DNA of 64,000 nucleotides, from the NCBI RefSeq assembly GCF_905147365.1, contig NC_056425.1, positions 6,703,501 through 6,767,500 of the forward strand, given 5' to 3'. The notes beneath the pieces are model-generated. The model did no database searches and had not been told where the DNA came from. It saw nothing but the letters and a program-made list of their open reading frames with translations. Of the stretch, positions 31,487 through 44,026 are shown piece by piece; position 1 is the first letter of the stretch, and each line of letters opens with the position of its first letter. Source of the DNA: Aricia agestis. Taxonomy: Eukaryota > Arthropoda > Insecta > Lepidoptera > Lycaenidae. The position numbers were made by a program, and so were the translations under genes.

Positions 31487-34400
31487 ATATTCCCCCACTT
31501 ATAACAGTTGATGTTGTGCTGAATAGTAAATTTAAATGCACAGGTATTTATGACCCTGGCTCAAATATTACCTTAATTAATTCCAAATTAATAAAAGTAA
31601 CAGATCCACAGAAAAATTACTTTGAAAATAAATTCAACACAATTGGTGGTGGGGGAAAAACTACAGGTTTAATAAAATTAAGTGGAAAAATACTGAATAT
31701 TGAAAAAGAAATAAATGCATTTATTTGCAATGATAAAAACTTCACTCATGATTTACTTTTGGGTCTGGACACAATAAAGCGGTTTGGATTGACCCATGAT
31801 GGGAATTTAAACATCCAACTTCAGAAAGATGCCTACCCAATAGATAAATATTTCAGTCCCATTGGAGAAAAAAAATATGAAATAAACTTTAATGAGGGTA
31901 TTGATGTGAATAAATTTGATATTGATACCACTTATTTAGAACATGATCAAAGAATGAAAATTAGTGCATTATTAAACAATTATAAACACATATTTGCCAA
32001 AGATAAATATGATGTAGGCCAAGTGAAAAACTATGAAGCATTTATAGACCTACAAGTAGAGAAATATTGCTCAAAAAGACCATATAGATGCTCTTTGGAT
32101 GATAAAGAAGAAATCGAGAAGCAAATTGGACAATTGCTAAAGAATGAACTGATTGAAGAATCTTATAGTCCATTCGCAGCACCGGTGACATTGGCGTTCA
32201 AACGGGATGAAGGGAAAAAGTCAAGATTATGTATCGACTTTCGGGAACTTAATAAGATTATTACCCCACAGCCACAGCCGTTTCCCTTAATTGAAGATTT
32301 GATGGTAAAAACCATAAACTGTAAGTATTTTACTACTCTTGACATTAATTCTGCTTTCTGGTCTATACCCTTGAGGATCAGCGACAGAGAAAAGACAGGC
32401 TTCGTAACACAAGAAGGTCATTATCAATGGACTTGCCTTCCGTTTGGACTAAAAACTTCTCCGGCAATTTTCCAAAGGATTTTGTCTAATGTAATAAGAA
32501 AACATGACCTGTCAAAATTTGTAATGAATTTCATTGATGATATTATGGTATTTTCCAGAACTTTTAATGAACATATGGACCATTTGTCGAGACTGCTGGA
32601 TGCAATTGCGGAAGAGGGATTCCGTTTGAAATTAACAAAATGTAAATTTGCGGCACAGTCTGTGAGATTCTTGGGACATATAATAAAAGGTAATACAATT
32701 ACACCTTTAAAAGATAACCTTCGATCTATAGCAGAATTTGCAACACCACAAAACAAGAAACAAATAAGACAGTTTCTTGGTAAAGTAAATTTTTATAATA
32801 AATATATACCTAATGCTGCAATAACTCTTGACCCAATACATAATTTACTGAGAAAAAATATCAAATTCGATTGGTCTGCTGATTGTGAAAAAGCTTTTCA
32901 AATAATTAAAAGTAATTTATGCTCTGCCCCAATTCTAGCAATTTTTGACCGAGAGGCGCCAACCTTTATATACACTGATGCAAGCATAAAAGGTATTGGT
33001 GCAATATTGAAACAGACACAAAAATGTGGAGAAATCAAACCAGTTGCATACTTTTCCAAGAAGTTAAATGATTCACAGAAAAAGAAGAAGGCTATATTTT
33101 TAGAATGCTTAGCAATTAAAGAAAGTTTAAAGTTTTGGCAACACTGGCTATTAGGTAACTCATTTACAATTTATACGGACCACAAGCCGCTTGAAAATTT
33201 AAACATAAAAAACAGAACAGATGATGAACTAGGAGATATGACTCATTACCTATCACAATACAACTTTGTAATAAAATACAACCCAGGTAGAAACAATAAA
33301 GAAGCAGACTGCTTAAGCAGAAATCCTGTGTATGAAAGTCATGAAAACGAAGAAGATAAATTGAAAACAGTAAATATTGTCAGGATTGAGGAGATATTGG
33401 AGGATCAGAATAAAAATCCAAATATAAAGAACAAGAATAGTCATATTATAGAAAATGGTATATATTATAAATGGAATAACAAGAAAAAGAAAATCGTTTT
33501 GTCCGAAAACTACAGCAAGATATTAATAAAAAAGGTGCATGAACATTTCTGTCATATTGGAATAAATCAGATTGACTCAAAAATAAGACCCTTCTACACA
33601 GCACCGAACCTACTGGAAAATATTAAATTGATTTGTCGTCAATGTGAAGTTTGTATTAAAAACAAATCACGATTAAATAGAAATTATGGGCTTATGTCAC
33701 GATTAGGACCAGCTGAAAAACCCTTCCAAATCATGTCCATAGACACAGTGGGAGGATTTGGTGGTAACAGGTCTTCAAAAAAGTATCTACACTTGTTGAT
33801 GGATCATTTCACACGTTATGCTTACATTTTATGTTCAAAGACACAACTGACTAAGGACTTCATAAAACTGGTAGATCAAGTGATCAAGGACAACAAAATT
33901 GAGATATTACTCTCCGATCAATATCCAGCACTGAATTCAAAAGAGTTTAGAAAATATTTAAAGGACCACTCAGTACATTTAATTTTTACAGCAGTGGATG
34001 CTCCTTTTTCGAATGGTCATAATGAGAGGTTGAACCAGACGCTGGTAAATAGGATTAGATGTGCCTTAAATAGCAACGAAAAAAAAAACGCTTGGACGAC
34101 AGTGGCAACAGATTGTGTGAAAGCCTACAACTCAACAAATCACACAGTGACAGGTTTTTCGCCTCTATATCTGTTAAGTGGAGAACCAACCGATGTACTA
34201 CCGATGGACCTGAAAAAGAAACAAGTGGAACCCACAGAACTGCAAAAAGACCGTCATATGGCATTTCTCAGATCAAAAAAATCTCATGAATTAAACAAGG
34301 CCATTTTTGACAAGAATAGAATAGATTACAAGTTTAAAAAAGGTGATAAAGTATACATAATGGACTGTAACAAGTTAAATCGGTCTAAAATGGATGAGAT

Positions 34401-34533
34401 TAGAATTGGTCCTTTTGAGATCGAAGAAATGATATCAGATTCATTATGTAGAATAAACACTGGTAAGAATAAAAAGTCCCTGGGATTATACCATGTGACA
34501 AAGCTCATTCCCCAATCTGATTGCTCAAATTAA
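31477..34533 (+). CDS. pol: Retrotransposon Pol, copy 2
   Basis: Same protein as at 8,515-11,571, residue for residue over the 1,005 codons from the GTG at 31,516. Protease D-P-G-S, RT F-I-D-D, RNase H TDAS and integrase D-x57-D-x35-E are all kept. It would be expressed as a Gag-Pol fusion through the heptamer. Confidence 0.93.
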   Translation, partial: KKLDIPPLITVDVVLNSKFKCTGIYDPGSNITLINSKLIKVTDPQKNYFENKFNTIGGGGKTTGLIKLSGKILNIEKEINAFICNDKNFTHDLLLGLDTIKRFGLTHDGNLNIQLQKDAYPIDKYFSPIGEKKYEINFNEGIDVNKFDIDTTYLEHDQRMKISALLNNYKHIFAKDKYDVGQVKNYEAFIDLQVEKYCSKRPYRCSLDDKEEIEKQIGQLLKNELIEESYSPFAAPVTLAFKRDEGKKSRLCIDFRELNKIITPQPQPFPLIEDLMVKTINCKYFTTLDINSAFWSIPLRISDREKTGFVTQEGHYQWTCLPFGLKTSPAIFQRILSNVIRKHDLSKFVMNFIDDIMVFSRTFNEHMDHLSRLLDAIAEEGFRLKLTKCKFAAQSVRFLGHIIKGNTITPLKDNLRSIAEFATPQNKKQIRQFLGKVNFYNKYIPNAAITLDPIHNLLRKNIKFDWSADCEKAFQIIKSNLCSAPILAIFDREAPTFIYTDASIKGIGAILKQTQKCGEIKPVAYFSKKLNDSQKKKKAIFLECLAIKESLKFWQHWLLGNSFTIYTDHKPLENLNIKNRTDDELGDMTHYLSQYNFVIKYNPGRNNKEADCLSRNPVYESHENEEDKLKTVNIVRIEEILEDQNKNPNIKNKNSHIIENGIYYKWNNKKKKIVLSENYSKILIKKVHEHFCHIGINQIDSKIRPFYTAPNLLENIKLICRQCEVCIKNKSRLNRNYGLMSRLGPAEKPFQIMSIDTVGGFGGNRSSKKYLHLLMDHFTRYAYILCSKTQLTKDFIKLVDQVIKDNKIEILLSDQYPALNSKEFRKYLKDHSVHLIFTAVDAPFSNGHNERLNQTLVNRIRCALNSNEKKNAWTTVATDCVKAYNSTNHTVTGFSPLYLLSGEPTDVLPMDLKKKQVEPTELQKDRHMAFLRSKKSHELNKAIFDKNRIDYKFKKGDKVYIMDCNKLNRSKMDEIRIGPFEIEEMISDSLCRINTGKNKKSLGLYHVTKLIPQSDCSN

Positions 34534-34566
34534 CTGCAGTTAATTCGCAGTCTTGAGGGGGGGAGA

Positions 34567-34991
34567 TGTAAGGTTTGTACACTATATTGTGTACCTAACC
34601 TAATGTTCAATTATGTGTATCTGGCCTTATAAGCATGACATTTCACGTTGGTCGAAAAATGACAATGACAGGACGCTGAAGAACGGAGCCTGCTCGTGAA
34701 GTCATAATATATTTTATGTCCATTCTCTAAAAATATTGTATAATCATAGTGATTACGTGCATTAATAAATAAAATTAATAAATATTGTAACGCACACAAG
34801 GATACATTCTAGAGGAAGTAACAAACACTTGATTGTCGATTTTTCTTTTATAGGTTAGTCAATGCACATGTTGAGTATTATTTTACTGTATGTTTTACTT
34901 TTTTGTTATAGGTTATAACATTAAATATTTCTTTTATAGATAAATCAAAAACTGGCTTTATTACTTCCGAGTCCTACATCATCTAACATAT

Positions 34992-34995
<4 letters not shown>
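34567..34995 (+). repeat. 3' LTR (copy 2)
   Basis: 429 bp, TG...CA; followed by the (TA)n tract to about 35,068. Confidence 0.93.
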
Positions 34996-35070
<75 letters not shown>

Positions 35071-35546
35071 CTCGTTTAAAGATATAAGATTATTCTCGCG
35101 GTATATAGGTAACAAGTACACTTATCTATTTTTGTTATATATTATTTCGATCTATAATATTCGGATTGGATGACTTAATAGTTAATTGTTCAACTTTTTA
35201 TTACGGTACCATACATTGTATAAAATTACTTTTATAATTAAAACACTAATTACGTACATTATTTGCGGCAACGATATAAATAAAAATATTAAAGTTACAA
35301 ACGACATTATAAATAAATTATAACAATACGAGCTTTTTCAGAAGTATTATTGTATACAAACTTTCATCCCCTATTTTAACCCCTTGGATGTGGAATTGAT
35401 CAAAATCCTTTCTTAGCGGATGCCTACGTCATAATATCTACCTGCATGCCAAATTTTCGCCCGATCGGTCCAGTGGTTTGGGCTGTGCGTTGATAGATCA
35501 CCATGTCAGTCAGTCACCTTTGAGCTTTATATATTATATAGATTTA

Positions 35547-35683
35547 GGACCTGTTTCACCACTTCCTGATGAGTGACGAATAGGCTATTTACCACTTAAC
35601 TTGACAGATCAAGTATGGAGAATCTGTCAAAAAGTTGTGAATAGCCTATTCGGCACTTTATCAGCAAATGGTGAAACAGGCCC
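35547..35683. mobile_element. MITE, gggcctgtttcacc termini (copy 2)
   Basis: Duplicate of 12,579-12,715. Confidence 0.7.
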
Positions 35684-36500
35684 TTAGTATTGCAAAATGT
35701 ACCTACTATCAGAGAATTCGATTCCTAAGCAGATGAGGGACCTATGTAGTTTGGTCGAGCTACGTCAAACCCAGCCGACATATCACAAATAACATTGAAT
35801 TGACATGATCCGACCAAATGACGTTGGTCTGTCAGCTGCCTAGGAAGCAATTTCCTCGATGGTACCATTCCAGAAGGATTTCTGTTTTAGCTGTTGCCAG
35901 AAAAGATTAATTTGATACACAAAGCAGGTTCGAGTTTGGCCAAAAATCTGTCTTCAGTCATAGAACATTCCTGAATGAAAAATTTTCAGGTGAAAAAGAG
36001 TTCAACGCGTATGAAGCGAGGAAAAATAAAAAGGTTTTTTTAACGTAACTTTACATTTTATGAAGTATATAGTATACTATTAATAATATTGAATTTGTTT
36101 ATGTAATTTCTATTAAAAAAGTAAGATTATAATAAAATTAGGAATAGCATAGAATACATATTGTGTAACATCATTTATTATCAATTCAGGGGAAGTATTC
36201 AAAATCTAGTAAAAATTGAAAAACCATTTAAAAACATAAGGAACATTTATTATAACAATTATCACAAAATAACAGAAGATCTAGAATACTCTGTAGAGTC
36301 ATATCATATCATTGCTGTAGAGATTAAGGCTACGACTAAAATTGAAATAAAACGTAACACAATAATTTTGACATGCACGTTACATACGCATAGGTTTGCT
36401 TCTTTTGTGATAATATGGGGGATAACGTGCCCCTTAATATATTTTATCTATCGGATGGACTGCAGAAAGGTTGAAAAAAATGGCATAGTGGTACGCCAAC

Positions 36501-36815
36501 TTTTTTTTATGAAATAAGGGGGCAAACGAGCAAACGGGTCGCCCATGGACACTCGCAGTATCAGAAGAGCTGCAGGTGCGTTGTCGGCCTTTTAAGAGGG
36601 AAAAGGGTAGGGATGGGAAGGGAAGGGAATAAGGGCGGGTAGGGAGGGTAATAGGGTAGGGGATTGGGCCTTCGGTAAACTCACTCACTCGGAGAAACAC
36701 AGCGCAAGCGCTGTTTCACACAGGTTTTCTGTGAGATGGGCCGGCTCAACCGGAGAAATACCACGTGGTATTTCTCCGGCCGAGCCAGCCCATTCGTGCC
36801 GAAGCATGGCTCTCC
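36501..36815 (+). repeat. 'gaaataagggggcaaacgag' repeat with extended hairpin (copy 2)
   Basis: Duplicate of 13,533-13,847. Confidence 0.8.
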
Positions 36816-36955
36816 AATATTTGTGTATTTGTTTGTTTGTTTGTTGAGTTATGAATGCAGTCTTGTCCTAAATTATCTAAATAACATGACTGAAATAATT
36901 CAATACGTTTTTTTTTGTTGAATGATACACAAATGCTTAACTACTCTCAATTATA

Positions 36956-37192
36956 CAGGGCGTAACAAAACTAAGCGATAATACTTTAGGGTGTGTACTG
37001 TGTACGTATTCCTCATAGAAAGTTCACTGTAAAAGAAGCAGCGCTGAAAGAGAAAGAGAAAGCCTCTTTTTTCCACTTTGTATTGAAAAATCACAAAAAC
37101 ATTTTTGCTCTTTCCAAGTTCTGCTACTTTCACTCTACATAGGGGACCCATAAATAACCTAAAGCACTATCACTTAGTTTTGTAAAGCCCTG
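36956..37192. mobile_element. Tc1/mariner-type MITE at CSP 3' end (copy 2)
   Basis: Duplicate of 13,988-14,224, TA-flanked. It ends 18 bp past the CSP stop codon. Confidence 0.82.
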
Positions 37193-37209
37193 TACACTAT
37201 AATCTATTT

Positions 37210-39296
37210 TTAGTCAGTCGCTTCGATGAACTTCTTGAAACTCTCCCTGTACTCTCCTTTCGGGTCGTGCTCGTTGGAGATACTCTCCCAGAGAGCTGGC
37301 TGCTTGCGTTGGAACGCGTGGATCACTTCGCGGATGAGCTGGCGCTGTTTCGGCGAGCACTTGGCGCAGTTCGTCTTGAGCGCATCGGGGATTAGTTCTA
37401 TAAATAAAATATTGAAATTATGAGCACTGTATGGGCACTATAATATAGGTACATAACACTTTATCGGTCTATCCTTACTTCCTTACTAATATTATAAATG
37501 CGAAAGTCTGTCTGTCTGTCACCTCTTCACGCCCAAACCGCTCAACCGATTTTGCTGAAATTTGGTATGGAGATAATTTGAGTCCCGGGAAAGGACATAG
37601 AATACTTTTCATCCCGGAAAAACGTACGGTTCCGCGTGATAAACGAATTTTTGGCGGGCGTCATCTAGTAGTCTATAAAAAACATCAAAACTTTATATTA
37701 ATAAACAGCGCAAAGTTGTTTTAAACAATGTTTGCTGGACCATCTAGCATTTCTATAGGTGGGACTTGGTCATCTGTGCGCCCGATGCGATGATCGAATT
37801 TCAAAGATAGATAGATAGACTATGAGAAAGCACATAGGCTACTTATTAAGGCAAAATTCGCGTTTACAAATATACGGCTCCAATTTAGGCTAATACGGTT
37901 AGTATTGATCAAAATCAAATTATAGAACGACACTTTTTAACACAGTATAGCAATATTAGTAGGGATATGTCATATTGCTATACTGTGCTATTTAAATTAG
38001 TTTTTTGTTCGTTGTACTTTGACAATATTAAAACATGTTTTTTGTACATTGACCAGACGAAGTGCTTATAATATTTGAATCTAATATAACCATGGTCCTG
38101 AGTCAACATGAATTCGCAACTTTTGAGGACAAAGTTCAAGACGAAATGCTAAAGACACACGAATGCACACACAAGAATGCACCTGACCCCAACTTGACTA
38201 CATACTTAAACCTAGATCTCAAAATCTGTAAGGTCTAGAAAACTGTTTTTTTTTACACAAGTACTTAACTTCAGTTTATGAAGATTAATTAATGCTCAAA
38301 ACGAAAACACGATTACTGAAAAAATGCTCGATGGTTTCTTTTTTACAAAAAACTTGTTTTAGACACATTTTTGTTTGGATCTTCGAAGTTTACTGTCTTA
38401 TCTTTAATATTTTTTATCATCTAAAAAGGCATTGATACTTTTTTCATAATCATTATAGTTCGTCTTTTATTCAAGTAAAACTAACTTGGCGATGATTCCG
38501 CGCCGTCCTTTTTCACCTGGCATATGAAAGACGGGTGTGGGTGTGAAGATGATGTTTGATTTTTTGGGTCAGTAGCCCTCTTAACGAGATTTAATAATTT
38601 CTTATCTTTCTTGATGATTTTGACATTATCTCCATACATTTCAAACTCTTTATTTTTATGCAGCTTATCTAAACTTCTTGAAATGGGTCATTTGCAACTT
38701 ATTTAAACAATTTAATTATGACAAGGCAAGGAAAAGGCAACAAACAAAACAAAAAATTTGAAAATCTGTTCACAAACGGCGGAGTAATCGTTGAACATAG
38801 TACACAAATAAAAAAAACCATAGCCGAACATATAATAATCTCCTCCTTTTTGGAAGTCGGTCAAAAAACATCTGCGGAACATAATTTTGTGGCGCTCCAG
38901 TTACTTTATAGGCAGGGCCCCCGCTACCATATGTGCAATATGTGCAATGCACACAGGCGCCATCCACTAGGGGCGCCAAATCGCAATCTTTAGGGGCGCC
39001 AAAACCAATGACCCAAAAAATTTGCCTAAACTGGCGCTAAAATCCTTTTTTTGCACACAGGCGCCACGGGGGCCCTGTTTATAGGGCTAAAAACGATAAG
39101 CCAACTTACTCTTAATATCAGTTCCCTCGGCTGTGCAAGGTCCCTTATTGCCGAAGCAGTTGCCGTAATTCTTCAGCAGTCGGTCGTTCTCTATAATCTC
39201 TTTTACGTTCAAATTCTCGAACTCTGGGTTGTATGTGTCTGCGGGCGCCGCGACGGCCACCGCCAGGGTGCAGGCCAGGAATACGATGGTCTTCAT
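37210..39296 (-). CDS. Chemosensory protein (CSP/OS-D), duplicate copy 2
   Basis: Exon 1 39,296-39,110 (187 nt) and exon 2 37,397-37,210 (188 nt), same splice sites as copy 1. 124 aa, signal peptide, C-x6-C-x18-C-x2-C. It differs from copy 1 by four base changes in exon 1, all changing residues: G14A in the signal peptide, K28N and F29L near the start of the mature chain, and P56A just after the second cysteine. Exon 2 shows no difference. The same flanking repeats crowd both ends. It is an intact gene or allele-like copy; ligand unknown. Confidence 0.93.
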
Positions 39297-39702
39297 TCTA
39301 CGAGGAATTAGAAGAAATAATTGGCCATTTCGACAAGTAGAAATTGTGTTTTTGTATGGGAGCCCCCCTAAAATATAAATTTTATTTTGTTTTTAGTAAA
39401 TTTTTTGTTATAGCGGCAACAGAATTACACAATCTGTGAAAATTTCAGAAGTCAAGCTATAGCGGTTATTGAGTTACAACCTTGAGTCACACAGATGGAC
39501 AGACAGAGGGACAGACATTGAAGTCTTAGTAATAGGGTCCCGTTTTTACCCTTTGGGTACGGAACCCTAATAGTAAAGAAACAAACAGACGGTAGATTCT
39601 GTTCTCGTATATGTGTGTTATTGCTTAGGGATAGTGCCATCATCTCTTATTCATCTTAATAGTTGTAAAGGGTTTTAGCGTATCGCGCAATTTCCTAATC
39701 TA

Positions 39703-39928
39703 CAGTGTGTAACAAAAATAAGTGACAATACTTTAAGGTGTGTGAAAGTAGCAGCTCTGAAAGACGTTTTTTTCACTTTTGTATGGGCAAGGGCCGAGCG
39801 TCACGAGTTTCCCCATACAAAAGTGAAAAAAAATTTTGGTCTTTCAGCGCTGCTACTTTCACAGTGAACTCTCTACAAGGAACACGTACACACCCTAAAG
39901 TATTATCACTTATTTTTGTTACACCCTG
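39703..39928. mobile_element. Tc1/mariner-type MITE (copy 2)
   Basis: Duplicate of 16,769-16,994. Confidence 0.82.
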
Positions 39929-40356
39929 TATACTGATATTATAAATGCTAAAGAGTCTGTTTGTTTGTTACTTTTTTGCGTTAAAATTTCTGAAGCGATT
40001 TTGTTGGTATGGAGATACTTTGAGTCCCCGAAAAGGACATACTTCATACCCGAAAAATGGTAATTTCCGCGTATTCAACGAATTCTGGCGCAACGGAGTT
40101 GAAGGCGTTATCTGCGGGGCTAAAATGGTCGCTTTGGAGAATGTTGAAAATAAACAAATAAAATATTATGATTCATATTTTATTTGTTTATTTATTTATT
40201 TATTAAATCACAAAATGGTCACTCTGCATATATAAATTTGAAACCTGTTAGAATGTTTGTTGTTCTTGTATGCAAAAACTACTAGGATGTATTTAGATGA
40301 AACAGATATCTCTAGTATTTCGTAACAGCCTTATTTTGTTTCAAACAAAAAAATTA

Positions 40357-40603
40357 CAGTTAATATGGGATGGGCTTCACTCAGTTACCATCAGCCAAAG
40401 CGCATGTTTTTATTTCCAAAAATGTGTTCTTTTTAAATTCCGCGTTTGGGGTTCCGTACCCAAAGGGTAAAAAAAATGTCAGTTAATATGGGATAGGCTT
40501 CACTCAGTTACCATCAGCCAAAGCGCATGTTTTTATGTTCCAAAAAATGTGTTCTTTTTAAATTCCGCGTTTAGGGTTCCGTACCCAAAGAGTAAAAACA
40601 TCG
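40357..40603. repeat. Two tandem 123-bp units
   Basis: The block starting cagttaatatgggat recurs 123 bp later (40,357 and 40,480) through the 'ggttccgtacccaaag' end. Copy 1 has a single unit at this place (about 17,413), so the tandem formed after the duplication. Confidence 0.75.
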
Positions 40604-41282
40604 AAGTCTCAGTAATCCCTATTACTGAGACTTCGATGTTGGTTCGTCTGTCTGTCTGTCTGTCTCCAGGCTGTATCTCAAGAATATAAATAGCTAGACT
40701 TCTGAAATTTTTTCTGTTGCCACTATAACAAGAATATAAAAATAAAATAAAATTAATATTTAAGGGGCCCCTTACAATAAGCGTTTTTTTTTGCCTTTTG
40801 ATCTTAATCAATAATGGCAACATATAGGCACTTGGAATATTCACAATTTTTTAAATTATATTTGTACTTTAATAATTAATAATAATATTAAAATAAAATA
40901 AATGTTTAAGAGGGGCTGCCATACAAAAATACAATTTTTTGCCAACTTTCGCTCTATAACGGTACGGAACCTTTCGTGCACGAGTCCGACTTGCACTTGG
41001 CCGATTATTTTTTTGCTTTTTGTTAATTACACAAGGTCTAAGTACTTACATGGTACTTGTTGGAGTGCTAAAGTGTAACTGTATTTGCTGTATTCGCACA
41101 GTATCTTTTATATTCATCAGCAAAGGAAAAACACGGCCAAGTTGCAATCACAGTAGAGTTTCATGACGTAAGTTTGTTTATATTGTACCGGTGTAAAAAA
41201 ATCCACAAAATACAAAAAAACCGGAGCAAAAACTTCAAGGGTTTTAGCATAATTTATTTAGACGAAAGCCTTGTGATCGAAA

Positions 41283-42030
41283 TTCAGATTATTCTAAATA
41301 TAAACTAGATATTTGCAAACTTGTTTGCAAGGAAATACACTTTAGGGGAGGGGGCCAGGTCCCCTCATTGTTAAACTCCTAACCAACTAGCAACAGACTA
41401 GTTATAGCCAATTAACTACCGTGGTCTTAACCAGACCAGTAGCTTAGACCCTTTCGAAAAAATAAAGGAAATACCTAAATTTTTTTCACAGAATTCATTC
41501 TAGTGTATTCTTGCCTACTACATAGCTATCATAGAAAAAGATTTACAAATAAATACCTTTAATTATTATTATTATTGTTAGGTAGAGCAGATTAGTAATA
41601 AAATACGAATAATGATATCATGTCATGTAACGTCAGCCTGATACCGCTCAAGGCCACCTAAATATTGAAAATGTTTACCTACCCTTTTTTGACAAGTATT
41701 GTAGAACATGTTTTTGACGGAGTTACTTTTCCTTAGTTTTTATTAATCGTAGGTAATAAACAAATATATTGAATCATCTACTTGCTTTACATAATTATAA
41801 TATTATAATTTTATTTAAAAATATTTGTGGTTTCGGATAATGATGTAGGATCGACTCACGGCGCCCCTCTTGCCTTTCCACGGCGCACCAGTACACTTTG
41901 GGAACCTCTGCACTATACTATATAGATGACGCCTGCAACTCCATTTCCGTGGGGGAGTATCCTTTGTCCTTACCCGGGACTCAATGTCTCTCCATACCGA
42001 ATTTCAGGAAATCTGCTTCGCTCTGTATGT
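41283..42030. other. Intergenic, no gene seen
   Basis: Starts at the right breakpoint of the duplication. AT-rich with no long ORF. A piece of repeat ('ggcgcaccagtacactttggg') is at about 41,880 and Lep1-like fragments are at 41,930-42,010. Confidence 0.5.
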
Positions 42031-42031
42031 C

Positions 42032-42300
42032 TTTTTTTTTATGAAATAAGGGGGCAACTTCCGTTGCCCATGGACACTCGCAGCATCAGAAGAGCTGCAG
42101 GTGCGTTGCCGGCCTTTTAAGAGGGAATAGGGTAATAGGGGAGGGTAGGGAAGGGAAAAGGGTAGGGGATTGGGCCTCCGGTAAACTCACTCACTCGGCG
42201 AAAGACAGCGCAAGCGCTGTTTCCCGCCGGTTTTCTGTGAGAACGTGGTATTTCTCCGGTCGAGCCGGCCCATACGTGCCGAAGCATGGCTCTCCCACGT
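42032..42300 (+). repeat. 'gaaataagggggcaaacgag' dispersed repeat
   Basis: Family of 6,256, with a shorter head. A 3'-only piece is at 43,957-44,026. Confidence 0.8.
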
Positions 42301-42436
42301 CAAAGCTTTTTGCGTGGGGGAACGCCTTTACGCATCCTCGGGACCTGGGGAGAACCACCGAGGTATGTGGGACTCCCCGGGGCGGACGCAGTCGGTGTGA
42401 GCTGACCTTAAGTCCTTTTAAAAAATCAATTACTTT

Positions 42437-42612
42437 AAGGTGGCCATACACGGGACAATTATCGTAACGATTTATCTCCTCGATGTTAAAATCGAGCGAC
42501 AAATTGTACGTGTGTAGCAATATCGCAAACGATTTTACGTTCAAAAGATCGATTGGACGATTTTCTTGACGATCGATCGAAACGACAAATTGTCCCGTGT
42601 ATGGGCACCTTA
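42437..42612. mobile_element. MITE, aaggtggccatacacgggac termini
   Basis: About 176 bp; ends aaggtggccatacacgggac and a near-complement, subterminal cgatcg/cgattt words in both orientations. Looks like a non-autonomous hAT-type element; no clear target-site duplication. Confidence 0.6.
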
Positions 42613-43098
42613 ATATTAAAAATCGAATACTACAGCTGCTTGTTACAAAACATTATCACCTACTTTTGTTTTTGTTATGCAAGATGGTGTCCATAATCAT
42701 TCGGATGAATGTCTTTTGTCAGGGCAGTCAAATCTACAAGGATGAATATGGTTAAGAGAGTAAAATACTTTGTCCTGATGTGTAAGAATTTGTTTACGTA
42801 TACACTTACACAAGCATCTTTCTAAGAGATTAAGAGGAATCCACACCGCCGTTTTTCCATACAAACGTTGTCCCCTGTTTCCTCCCTGGATAATGCCGGT
42901 AGAGTTATGATTTTTTTCTTGAATATCTATGGCCACTATTAGCATGTCCCTATGTTTTTTTTTTTTCATAATTTTATTATTAAAAAAGATAAGAACGTCC
43001 AAAAACACAAAAAATGGCCAGATTTTCCTCTGTGTTCAAACACCCAGAAAACAAAACTGCCTAAAATATACAAAAAAAGTAAAACATAGGAACACAGC

Positions 43099-43459
43099 TC
43101 AAGCCTTGCTTCACTTCATAATGAAAAAAGTACTTAAATCGGTTAAGTTTTGGAGAAGGAATCAGCGGACAACGAATCGAAGATTTTCTGTTATTTTATT
43201 AGAACTTTTGTCGTGTTGTCTCTATCGCGCTCTGCGGTGGGAGACTTGAGATTGGTGAGACAGCAATACATTTTCAAATCAAGCCTTGCTTCAATTCATA
43301 ATGAAAAAAGTACTTAAATCGGTTAAGTTTTGGAGAAGGAATCAGCGGACAACGAATCGAAGATTTTCTGTTATTTTATTAGAACTTTTGTCGTGTTGTC
43401 TCTATCGCGCTCTGCGGTGGGAAACTTGAGATTGGTGAGACAGCAATACATTTTCAAAT
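43099..43459. repeat. Two tandem 180-bp units
   Basis: tcaagccttgcttca... starts at 43,099 and again at 43,279, with the two units differing at only a few bases. Neither unit has coding signs. The sequence after it (43,467-43,630) is related to 53,180-53,325. Confidence 0.85.
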
Positions 43460-44026
43460 ACCTATTTTCAATTTCTCTCGCCCCTGGTGTATCCGCTTAA
43501 ATTGTCTACGTGCCGATAAGTGCCGACTGGATGTCAAACAGAGAACAGACAGAACAGAATTTGGTTTTGCTGTCATGTATTACACGTCTCTTTTTACCAG
43601 GCCTTTGTTTATCTATTCCACTAGATTTATTAACTTTATGGTTAAAACTTACATAGCATGGGGTGGGTCTGAAATAACTGAACCTTACGTTTTACAACAT
43701 GGCGACATTTCTTCTTAAGTTCAGGATATTATGCGTCAAAAATCCTTGTAGAATTGTAAATAAACTTTTTGTTAATTTTAATATTGTCATAATATTTTAT
43801 TCACTGATTAAACTTTCATATTTTAATCTTAGGTTACTTCACAATAAGTATTAAATGCGCTCGTTTGAAACTCTTAAACGTCTCTACAATTTAATAATTG
43901 TAGAGGTTAGGTTAGGTTAGTTTATTTGTATAGAAAATTTACATGTGGACAACACAGTTTTCTGTGAGAACGTGGTATTTCTCCGGTCGAGCCAGCCCAT
44001 TCGTGACGAAGCATGGCTCTCCCACG

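Larger units (their letters stand above)
29892..34995 (+). mobile_element. Ty3/Gypsy-type LTR retrotransposon, complete, copy 2
   Basis: 5,104 bp, 429-bp LTRs at 29,892-30,320 and 34,567-34,995, polypurine tract at 34,555-34,566. Same insertion point as the element at 6,930, so it was duplicated with its surroundings rather than inserted twice. I found no difference from copy 1. Confidence 0.95.
22678..41282. repeat. Segmental duplication, copy 2
   Basis: Second copy of 1-18,548. It differs by a 261-bp MITE at 24,444-24,704, by repeat sequence at about 26,666-26,925 where copy 1 has a long (TA)n tract, by lack of the LINE fragment found at about 17,837-18,142, and by a local 123-bp duplication near 40,357-40,600. 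The copy probably starts at 18,549 if the duplication is a simple head-to-tail tandem. Confidence 0.93.
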
